Source: an uncultured Lachnospiraceae bacterium (GTDB taxonomy: Bacteria > Bacillota > Clostridia > Lachnospirales > Lachnospiraceae). Taken from it: a stretch of DNA of 57,164 nucleotides. The notes beneath the pieces were generated by a model. It was not told the origin of the DNA and did no database searches. It saw nothing but the letters and a program-made list of their open reading frames with translations. How positions within the stretch are numbered: position 1 is the stretch's first letter; every line of letters starts with the position of its first letter. Shown piece by piece: positions 42,585 through 49,578 of this stretch. Location: contig CAJTRL010000020.1 of the NCBI GenBank assembly GCA_910578715.1, positions 1-57,164 of the forward strand. Direction: 5' to 3'. Made by a program: the position numbers and the translations under genes.

Positions 42585-43172
42585 ATGCCAAGTAGTCCGA
42601 AAATTACGAAAGAGATGATTTTAGAAGCTGCCTTAGAACTCCTGATTGAAAAAGGATATCATTATGTAACGATTAAGACGGTTGCCCGGAAATTAAACAG
42701 TTCCACACAACCCGTTTCATGGCATTTCGGCAGTATGGACGGTTTCAGAAAAGCGCTTGCCGGGTATGCGCAAAGCTATGCAAATGGTAAGATGCTTTCC
42801 GCTACTGAAGGAATGGCGGCTTTCGCAAAAGTGGGAACAGGTTATATTGATATTGCCGTAGAGGAACCGAATCTGTTCCGCTATTTGTATATGAGCGATG
42901 AAGGAAGACACTATGCCGGAGGTTTTGATATTCTTACAACCGTGGGTAAAAATGCGGAGATGGTGAAGCAGATAGCAGAGCAGTCCGGGACGTCGGTTGA
43001 AAATGTGAGCGCCTTTTTCCGGGACACTATGATTTACACGCATGGACTCGCCTGTTTTACCGCTTCCGGTCTTTTCAAAGCGGACAAAGAAGAACTCTAT
43101 GCGATGGTTCGCCGCAGGGCGAATGAGTGGATGCGGCTGACGGATATGGATTTGAAAGAAAGCAGGTTATAA
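42585..43172 (+). CDS. TetR/AcrR-family transcriptional regulator
   Basis: The 195-residue protein has an N-terminal TetR helix-turn-helix (about 6-60): MILEAALELLIEKGYHYVTIKTVARKL, then QPVSWHFGSMDGFRKAL. A helical ligand-binding part follows (about 65-190). It should act as a dimeric repressor. GGGAGGG precedes the start. A perfect inverted repeat directly upstream is its likely operator. The next gene, a membrane protease, begins 19 bases later and is probably in the same transcript and under its control (inference). Confidence 0.9.
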   Translation: MPSSPKITKEMILEAALELLIEKGYHYVTIKTVARKLNSSTQPVSWHFGSMDGFRKALAGYAQSYANGKMLSATEGMAAFAKVGTGYIDIAVEEPNLFRYLYMSDEGRHYAGGFDILTTVGKNAEMVKQIAEQSGTSVENVSAFFRDTMIYTHGLACFTASGLFKADKEELYAMVRRRANEWMRLTDMDLKESRL

Positions 43173-43191
43173 TAAATCAGGAGGTGTGTGA

Positions 43192-44094
43192 ATGGCGGAC
43201 AGAACAAATGACATGGCGACAAAGAGGATGATGGTATTTTTATCCATCGTATTTGGAATCCTGTATATTCCCTGGATGACAGGTATTCTGATACCGGGTC
43301 TTGGCACAACAATCTATGCGGTAATCAGCTTTCCTGCTGTTTTTATGGGGACGCCCGCGCTTGCTGTTTTCGTTACGCGAAAGCTGACAAAAGATACAAT
43401 GCCCCTTCATTTCAGTACGAAAATTTTAAAGGACAGGAAAGCGTTTCTTTTTTCGGCGCTGGTGCCGGGCGCCGCTATTTTTCTTGGTACAATACTATTC
43501 TTTTTGATATTTCCGGAGGATTTGGATTTTCAGGGCAGTTATATTTCGGCGAAATACGGGGCGTTCGGCGCGCCGCAGGATATAGAACTGACAACCGGAA
43601 CCATGCTTCTGATGGGCGTCATCGTCTATGCGGTATCGGCAGCTGCCTTTCCGATATGGTATATAGCGCTTGGGGAAGACATTGGGTGGCAGGGATATCT
43701 GCTGCCTTTGCTGTGTCAAAAAATGTCGGCGAAACGTGCCGTTATCATAAATGGCGCATTATGGGGACTGGCCCATGCGCCGTTAATCTATTATGGAATG
43801 AACTACGGTGCGGAGTATTTTGGCGCGCCGTATACGGGAATTATCATGATGGTTTTCGTAACGATTGTATTGGGCATCTGGATGTCCTATATGACGCTGC
43901 GAACCGGTAATTGTATGTACGCTGCAATCATTCACGGCGCCGCGGATATTGTCGGAGAGACGGGCGCCTGGGTTTCTTTATCCACGAAGAGCAGCTTACT
44001 GGGGCCGGCGCCGACGGGAGTGATTGGACTGAGTATTTTACTTTTAGGGGCCGTATGGCTGTTTCTCCGTCTGCCCGGTCGTTTTCAGGATTAA
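43192..44094 (+). CDS. CPBP-family intramembrane metalloprotease-like protein
   Basis: The 300-residue protein has seven or eight membrane helices and the CPBP (Abi, type II CAAX-processing-like) layout. The first motif reads EDIGWQGYL instead of EExxxR, the second HAPLIYYG, the third HGAAD. The His and Asp ligands are kept, but the second Glu is Asp and the Arg is Gln, so activity may be changed or lost. Family members process prenylated or bacteriocin-related proteins or give self-immunity. GGAGGTGTG precedes the start. It is probably controlled by the TetR gene in front. Confidence 0.8.
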   Translation: MADRTNDMATKRMMVFLSIVFGILYIPWMTGILIPGLGTTIYAVISFPAVFMGTPALAVFVTRKLTKDTMPLHFSTKILKDRKAFLFSALVPGAAIFLGTILFFLIFPEDLDFQGSYISAKYGAFGAPQDIELTTGTMLLMGVIVYAVSAAAFPIWYIALGEDIGWQGYLLPLLCQKMSAKRAVIINGALWGLAHAPLIYYGMNYGAEYFGAPYTGIIMMVFVTIVLGIWMSYMTLRTGNCMYAAIIHGAADIVGETGAWVSLSTKSSLLGPAPTGVIGLSILLLGAVWLFLRLPGRFQD

Positions 44095-44105
44095 ATTTTT
44101 TACAA

Positions 44106-44151
44106 AATGTAACCAGAATGTAATAACCCCTGTTTATCATCAGAATATAAC
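44106..44151 (+). promoter_or_regulatory. Two-copy 11-bp direct repeat with downstream -10 box
   Basis: AATGTAA occurs at 44106-44112 and 44117-44123, exactly 11 bases apart. TATAAC (44146-44151) follows 22 bases on, the same geometry as array B and its -10. It probably binds the OmpR-type regulator encoded at 47492 and drives the ABC operon (inference). Confidence 0.5.
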
Positions 44152-44184
44152 AAAACAATCTGTGAAAGGGGCATCGTTTATTTT

Positions 44185-44877
44185 ATGGAAATTTTAAAGA
44201 CGGTAAATTTGAAAAAATACTATGGAAGCGGAGAAAATCTGGTGAAGGCGGTGGACGGCATCAGCTTTTCCGTTGAAAAAGGAAGTTTTACGGCAATAGT
44301 CGGAACATCGGGGAGCGGAAAGACAACGCTGTTAAATCTGCTCGGCGGTCTGGACTATGCGGACAGCGGAGAGGTCATCGTGGACGGTCATTCCATTCTG
44401 AACATGAAAGAGGAGGAACTGACCATTTTCCGCCGGAGAAATATCGGATTTGTTTTTCAGAATTATAATCTGGTCTCGGTGCAGAATGTTTATAAGAATA
44501 TTGTTCTGCCAATCCGGCTGGACGGGAACAGACCGGATAAAGTCTATATCGGCCATATCTGCGATGTGCTCGGAATTGATAAAAAGATGGACAGATATCC
44601 GAACCAGCTTTCCGGCGGGCAGCAGCAGCGGGTGGCGATTGCCAGGGCACTGGCGGCAAAGCCGGCGGTTCTGCTGGCAGACGAGCCCACCGGGAATCTG
44701 GATTCGGCCACCAGCGCGGAGGTCATCGGACTTTTAAAGATGACGGGAAAAGAATTTCATCAGACCATTGTCATGATTACTCATAATGAAGCAATTGCGC
44801 AGCTTGCGGACCGCGTCATCCACTTGGAAGACGGTAAAATCGTCGGGGACAAAGAGGAGGACGGTCAAGATGAGTAG
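44185..44877 (+). CDS. ABC transporter ATPase of the MacB/BceA type
   Basis: The 230-residue ATPase has Walker A GTSGSGKTT (about 37-45), Q loop FQNYNL, signature LSGGQQQRVAIARAL, Walker B VLLADEPTGNLDS and His switch ITHNEA. The LADEPTGNLDS form is typical of the LolD/MacB/BceA branch that works with FtsX-type permeases. It energises the next gene product, whose ATG overlaps its last codons by eight bases. Together with the two-component genes downstream it forms a Bce-like module, in which the transporter both senses and removes cell-wall-active peptides. That role is inferred from context. Confidence 0.93.
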   Translation: MEILKTVNLKKYYGSGENLVKAVDGISFSVEKGSFTAIVGTSGSGKTTLLNLLGGLDYADSGEVIVDGHSILNMKEEELTIFRRRNIGFVFQNYNLVSVQNVYKNIVLPIRLDGNRPDKVYIGHICDVLGIDKKMDRYPNQLSGGQQQRVAIARALAAKPAVLLADEPTGNLDSATSAEVIGLLKMTGKEFHQTIVMITHNEAIAQLADRVIHLEDGKIVGDKEEDGQDE

Positions 44878-47461
44878 ATTGAAAAATCAAAGGCGGTATG
44901 GTATTCATATGTTTCAAAACTCCAACACAGGACTGGAAAAAGAGCTGGCGGCGGAAGATTACAAGGCCCATCCGGTCAGAAACGGAATGGCCGTTCTCGC
45001 GGTGGCGCTGACTACTATTTTAATCTGTGTCGTTTTCACCGTCGGATTCGGATTTGTCAGGGCCGTGAGCCTGTCTTTTGGCGCGTCGCCCGGACCGGGA
45101 GCGGACAGTTGTTTTATCTACGGCGATGAGGAAGTTCTGGAGCGGGCGGAGGCGCTTCCCCAGGTGGACTGGGCGGCTTATGTCAGAAGATGCAGTACGA
45201 CTTATCTGCATAACAAAGAATTTTCCGGCCTGGATGTCCGTCTGTTCATTGCGGATGAGGTGCATTATGAGAAAAATATGGTGGAGCTGATTTCCGGGCA
45301 TTATCCTGAGAAAGCGGATGAAATTCTCGTATCGGATACGATGTCAAAACGACTTGGGCTGGAGGAAAAAATCGGCGCGGTGTATACGCTGGCGGTCGTC
45401 GTACAGGGGGAAGACGGGGAAACCGAGCGGGAAATTCCCATGACAGTATGCGGCTATTACAGGAATCCGCTTGCCAATATCAGCAGTATTTATGAAGAGA
45501 TTTATACGGGAGAGGACTTTCTTCCGACTTATAATCCGCTGTTGGTTCCGGGCTATGATATGATTTATGTCAGGCTGAACAATCTGGATTTCTGGAAGCT
45601 GGGGCGCGACAGAGGAGAGAAGCTGGCAGAGGTGAATGTGCTTGCAGGCGGAAACGGAAACGGGTATAAAATGAGCGATACGAGCGGCGGCATCATGGCG
45701 CTGATTTTCCTGATTGTCGCTATCGTTATGTTTTGCGGATATATTTTTATCTATAATGTTTTCGATATTTCCATCGTCAACGATATTCGGTTTTACGGGG
45801 CGTTAAAGACCATCGGCATGACGTCCAGACAGCTTGGGCGGATGCTTTTTTACCAGATGAACCGGATATCCCTGTGGGGAATTGTCATAGGAAGCCTTGT
45901 CGGATATGGCGTCGGGCAGTTTGCATCCCGGAAACTGGTCGCGGGGTTCGCCGAAGGAATTGCCATGTATTACCAGCCGGCCGGACCGCTTAAAACGTTC
46001 GCTTTAAGCGCGGTTTTTGCATGGCTTACCGTTTATATCAGCACAAAACGGCCTTTTCGGAAGGCCTGTGCGATTTCTCCGGTGGAGGCGGCCAGATACC
46101 GTGGAAAACAGAAAAAAGGGCTTTTTTCCGTGCTTTCTTTCAGCATCAGCGGGATTTTGTTCCTTCTGGTCTATACCATTTCGATGGGGTACCGGGTGGA
46201 TGTGATGATGGAACGGTATAACGAGACGGATTTCCGCATCAGCCATAAGGGCTGTATGTGGGAACAGGAAGAATTTTACCGGCCGATTGGCCAGGAGCTT
46301 GTTCATGAACTGGAAGCGCTTGATTTTGCGGAGAATTTCGGACTGATTTATTCGGCGAGAACGAAACCGGATTACTATCTGTGGAACGGTGTTTACCGGT
46401 ATCGTTCTTCTTCCGGGGAAATCGGGAAAGAAGGGGAACTGGCTTTGGATATGAACGCCTGTAATGAAAGCTGGCGGGCAAAAGGCGGTATAGACATATT
46501 TCCGGAAAATGAAAGGGGAAATTATGCAGTCCGTGTGCTCGGTGTTCCGCCGGAATATCTGCTCCGGGATGAAAAATATGTGGACGTACTGGAAGGCGTT
46601 CTGGACGCGGAGAAATTTGCCGAGGGAGAGTATCTTGTCTATAACCGTCTTGGTCTGGGCGGCAAAGAACAGGCAATGGAGCTCATGGAAGGCATGGAGT
46701 ATCAGGTACATGCCGGCGACAGGGTAACGGTCCGTTTTTATGACGACGCGGCACAGCGGTATGTGGAAAGAAGCTATACCGTTATGGCGGTTATCGCAAG
46801 CAATAGCATGTTCGGGACGTCAAATACGAAAGAGGGTAATATCATCCTCAGCGATGAGGAATTTTGCAGCATTTATTCCGACCATGAAAATCTCGTAAGC
46901 CGGATATGTTTTGATTCTCCGCTCCCATTAAACAGTAAAAATCTGGAAGCCGGAAAAGCACAGTATGAAACGGTGGCGGGGATTCTGAAAGAAGAGGGCA
47001 ATCTGCAGCTTATGCTCGACGCCAGATATTTAAGCGGCGTAGAATTTGTTGGGAATAAGAAAACGATTACGGCCTTTGGCATGTTTCTTGCGGCGATTGT
47101 CGGCCTGATTGGCATCGCCAATCTGGTGAATACGGTGACGACGGATGTGATGACAAGAAAGCTGGAATATGCCGCGATGCAGTCCATCGGTATGACCGGA
47201 AAACAGATGGAGCGGGATATTTTTACAAAGTACGCCCGCTATATCCTGACGTCGGTAGGGCTTGCTGTGGTATTTGGCTCGGTTCTCACTTACCAGGCCG
47301 CCGGGAGTCCGACTTTTACAGGCTTCTCTTTTTGGGATTTCGCATGGGCGTTTGCGATTTTGTTACTATTTTCTTTAGTGCTCTGTGCGGCGATGGCGCG
47401 GATTCTGAGGAAGGTTATGAACCGGAAATCGGTGGTGGAGCGGTTGAGGGAGGCTGTTTAA
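44870..47461 (+). CDS. Large FtsX-domain ABC permease
   Basis: The 863-residue permease has one N-terminal helix (about 45-68), a long extracellular part (about 70-270), three or four membrane helices with an FtsX domain (about 275-420), a second extracellular domain (about 460-730), and a C-terminal FtsX unit with the segment MQSIGMTGKQMERDIF. This double-FtsX layout fits MacB/LolCE-like and Bce-like mechanotransmission permeases. The ATG at 44870 overlaps the ATPase stop and follows GAGGAGG. A response regulator follows 30 bases later. Confidence 0.85.
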   Translation: MSRLKNQRRYGIHMFQNSNTGLEKELAAEDYKAHPVRNGMAVLAVALTTILICVVFTVGFGFVRAVSLSFGASPGPGADSCFIYGDEEVLERAEALPQVDWAAYVRRCSTTYLHNKEFSGLDVRLFIADEVHYEKNMVELISGHYPEKADEILVSDTMSKRLGLEEKIGAVYTLAVVVQGEDGETEREIPMTVCGYYRNPLANISSIYEEIYTGEDFLPTYNPLLVPGYDMIYVRLNNLDFWKLGRDRGEKLAEVNVLAGGNGNGYKMSDTSGGIMALIFLIVAIVMFCGYIFIYNVFDISIVNDIRFYGALKTIGMTSRQLGRMLFYQMNRISLWGIVIGSLVGYGVGQFASRKLVAGFAEGIAMYYQPAGPLKTFALSAVFAWLTVYISTKRPFRKACAISPVEAARYRGKQKKGLFSVLSFSISGILFLLVYTISMGYRVDVMMERYNETDFRISHKGCMWEQEEFYRPIGQELVHELEALDFAENFGLIYSARTKPDYYLWNGVYRYRSSSGEIGKEGELALDMNACNESWRAKGGIDIFPENERGNYAVRVLGVPPEYLLRDEKYVDVLEGVLDAEKFAEGEYLVYNRLGLGGKEQAMELMEGMEYQVHAGDRVTVRFYDDAAQRYVERSYTVMAVIASNSMFGTSNTKEGNIILSDEEFCSIYSDHENLVSRICFDSPLPLNSKNLEAGKAQYETVAGILKEEGNLQLMLDARYLSGVEFVGNKKTITAFGMFLAAIVGLIGIANLVNTVTTDVMTRKLEYAAMQSIGMTGKQMERDIFTKYARYILTSVGLAVVFGSVLTYQAAGSPTFTGFSFWDFAWAFAILLLFSLVLCAAMARILRKVMNRKSVVERLREAV

Positions 47462-47491
47462 AAACGGTATCTGGACGGCATGGAGGAAAGG

Positions 47492-48169
47492 ATGGAACAG
47501 CATATTTTAATTATCGAAGATGACAAAACGTTGAACGGCGGTATTGCCTTTGCGCTGGAAAAAGAAGGGTATATTGCCCACAGCGTCCATAGTCTGCTGG
47601 AAGCGGAGCAGAGCCTGGGCCGGAAAATGAATCTGATTCTGCTCGATGTGAATCTGCCCGACGGGGACGGCCGGGATTTTCTGCAAAATATCCTCTCCGG
47701 TCAGTCAGTCCCCGTTATCTGCCTGACCGCCCTCGATACGGAAGAGGAAATGCTGAAAGGCTTCTGGGCCGGATGCGACGACTATGTGACGAAGCCTTTT
47801 TCCATGCCCGTTCTCATAATGAAAATCAAGGCTTTGCTAAAGCGGAGCGAAGGAACGTCGAGGCAGATTTACTGCTTTGGCGAACTGGTTTATGATTTCG
47901 ACAGTAAAACGCTGAAAAGGCATGACAGCGCGGTAGAGCTTACCGCGCTGGAGGTGCGGATGCTGGAGTATTTTATTCAAAACAAGGGCATTGTGCTGAC
48001 AAGAGAAAATCTGCTGGACAAAATCTGGGATGCAAGAGAGCGGTATGTGGAGGAAAAGACGCTGAATGTCAGTATCCGCAGACTGAGGAAAAAGATAGAG
48101 GATAATCCGGAGGAGCCGCGGCATATCAGGACGGTATTCGGCATCGGGTATAAGTGGGAGGACGGCTGA
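47492..48169 (+). CDS. OmpR-type response regulator of the Bce-like module
   Basis: The 225-residue protein has a receiver domain with EDD at 9-11, phospho-acceptor Asp52 (LLDVNLPDGDG) and Lys in VTKPF, and a winged-helix output domain (about 130-222) with LNVSIRRLRKKIEDNP. It should be phosphorylated by the kinase encoded 184 bases downstream and bind 11-bp direct repeats, of which a pair lies before the ABC operon. GGAGGAAAGG precedes the ATG at 47492. Confidence 0.9.
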   Translation: MEQHILIIEDDKTLNGGIAFALEKEGYIAHSVHSLLEAEQSLGRKMNLILLDVNLPDGDGRDFLQNILSGQSVPVICLTALDTEEEMLKGFWAGCDDYVTKPFSMPVLIMKIKALLKRSEGTSRQIYCFGELVYDFDSKTLKRHDSAVELTALEVRMLEYFIQNKGIVLTRENLLDKIWDARERYVEEKTLNVSIRRLRKKIEDNPEEPRHIRTVFGIGYKWEDG

Positions 48170-48181
48170 CGGGAAAAGCGC

Positions 48182-48323
48182 GGTTATTAACAGGCGGACA
48201 TGGTTACTGGTGAAAGGGCGCGGTTACTGACAGGCGGGACATGGTTACTGGTGAAAGGGCGCGGTTACTGACAGGCGGGTTATGGTTACTGGTAAAAGGG
48301 TATGGTTACTGGCAGACGGATAT
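48182..48323. repeat. GGTTACTG repeats every 20-21 bp between regulator and kinase
   Basis: GGTTACTG (first copy GGTTATTA) begins at 48182, 48202, 48222, 48243, 48263, 48284 and 48304. The spacers alternate, so the larger unit is 41 bases. All three plus-strand frames are interrupted. The spacing equals two helical turns. The function is unknown. Confidence 0.8.
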
Positions 48324-48353
48324 GATTGTTGACAGGAAAGGCATGATATTGTT

Positions 48354-49439
48354 ATGAAAGACTGGTTGTTATACCGGATTCGGAAAAGCGGGGACGCCGA
48401 CGGGATTTGGAAAGGCGGTATGAGCGCGATGCTGATACTGCTTTTGCTGTTTCTTGCGGCGGCTGTCCGGGAGCGGGATAATATTATTCTCTGGGCAGTT
48501 TTGTACGGTGCGGCGAATCTGCTTGTGTTTACGGCAGTTTATCTGGCGTTGACACATCATGTGCGAAGCGCGTTGTATGCGCTCGGCGATATGATGGAAG
48601 AGCTGATAAGCGGCAGAGGGCCGGGAGAAGGAGAAGAGGAAGCGGCTTTCAAAATGGCATTTCCCATCGCACAGGAAACGATTCTGTCCAAACTTCAGGG
48701 GCAGATTTTGAAATTATATGATATTCTGTGCGCAAATGGAGAACAGGAACAGAAGCTGAGAAAACAGCTGGATGAAAATATTGGGAATCTGGTGCATCAA
48801 TTGGGAACGCCAATTACAAATATCAGGTTATATGTCGGTTTTTTGAAGAGGGATGATTTGACGGCACAGGAAAGAAAGCGGTTTTTGCAGTGTATGGAAG
48901 AGCAGGCGGATAAAATTTTCTGGCTCGGAGAGAGTTTTTCCAGAGTTTCCAGGCTGGAGACAGGGCTCATCCGCTTAAAACCGGAACAACAGGCAGTAGA
49001 ACCGGTGGTTTTAAATGCGCTCAATCAGGTTGTGGCGAAAGCGGAGAACAAAAAGATGGAAATCGTTTTGTCCGGCGAAACACGGGCGTCTGCGCTGATA
49101 GATAAAAAGTGGACGGCAGAGGCGCTTTTTAACATATTAGACAACGCCGTAAAATACGGAAAGCCAGGAACACAGATTGAAATAGCGGCAAAGGAGCTGA
49201 CAAGCTATGTCAGCATTGCTGTTCGGAACAGAAGTGAAAAAGAAATTTCTCCGGACGAATATCCGCTTCTTTTCAAACGCTTTTACCGGGGAAAGCATGG
49301 AGACGAAACGGAAGGAGTCGGCCTGGGCCTGTATATTGCAAGGACAATTCTGGAAGACGAGCGGGCGTATGTTCAGGCCGGGAAGGCGCCTGACGGCCGG
49401 ACGGAGTTTCTCGTCCGGCTCTATAAAGGGCAGGTGTGA
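48354..49439 (+). CDS. Sensor histidine kinase of the Bce-like module
   Basis: The 361-residue kinase has two close membrane helices near the N-terminus (about 23-40 and 46-66) with almost no extracellular loop, as in intramembrane-sensing kinases. A linker is followed by the dimerisation domain with His148 in LVHQLGTPITNIR, N box NILDNAVKYG and the G box EGVGLGLYIA. The lack of a sensing domain fits detection through the ABC permease. The ribosome site is weak; the gene starts after a 184-base gap filled with direct repeats. Confidence 0.9.
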   Translation: MKDWLLYRIRKSGDADGIWKGGMSAMLILLLLFLAAAVRERDNIILWAVLYGAANLLVFTAVYLALTHHVRSALYALGDMMEELISGRGPGEGEEEAAFKMAFPIAQETILSKLQGQILKLYDILCANGEQEQKLRKQLDENIGNLVHQLGTPITNIRLYVGFLKRDDLTAQERKRFLQCMEEQADKIFWLGESFSRVSRLETGLIRLKPEQQAVEPVVLNALNQVVAKAENKKMEIVLSGETRASALIDKKWTAEALFNILDNAVKYGKPGTQIEIAAKELTSYVSIAVRNRSEKEISPDEYPLLFKRFYRGKHGDETEGVGLGLYIARTILEDERAYVQAGKAPDGRTEFLVRLYKGQV

Positions 49440-49477
49440 TTTCAGTTTCTATTTATACAAATCCCCCAGATTGTAAA

Positions 49478-49506
49478 TTGTTTTTTTCAGCCTCTTATTT
49501 TACAAT
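49478..49506 (+). promoter_or_regulatory. Promoter of the MMPL-GLUG operon
   Basis: TTGTTT (49478-49483) and TACAAT (49501-49506) are spaced by 17 bases, about 70 bases before the GTG start. Confidence 0.55.
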
Positions 49507-49510
49507 GATG

Positions 49511-49552
49511 CTCACGAATACAAATGGAAAATTCCGGGTTTTCCATTGTGAG
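49511..49552. promoter_or_regulatory. Nested inverted repeat at the transcription start
   Basis: CTCAC (49511-49515) pairs with GTGAG (49548-49552), and AATGGAAAA (49523-49531) with TTTTCCATT (49539-49547). It directly follows the promoter, where a repressor site or 5' hairpin would act. There is no T tract, so a terminator is unlikely. Confidence 0.5.
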
Positions 49553-49578
49553 TCTGGCGTATAAAGGAGGCATTTATT

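Noticed and set aside
48182..48323. CRISPR array
   Set aside because: Repeats of eight conserved bases with similar, non-unique spacers and 20-bp period; no cas genes near.
49511..49552. Terminator
   Set aside because: The dyad lacks a T tract and lies directly behind a promoter.
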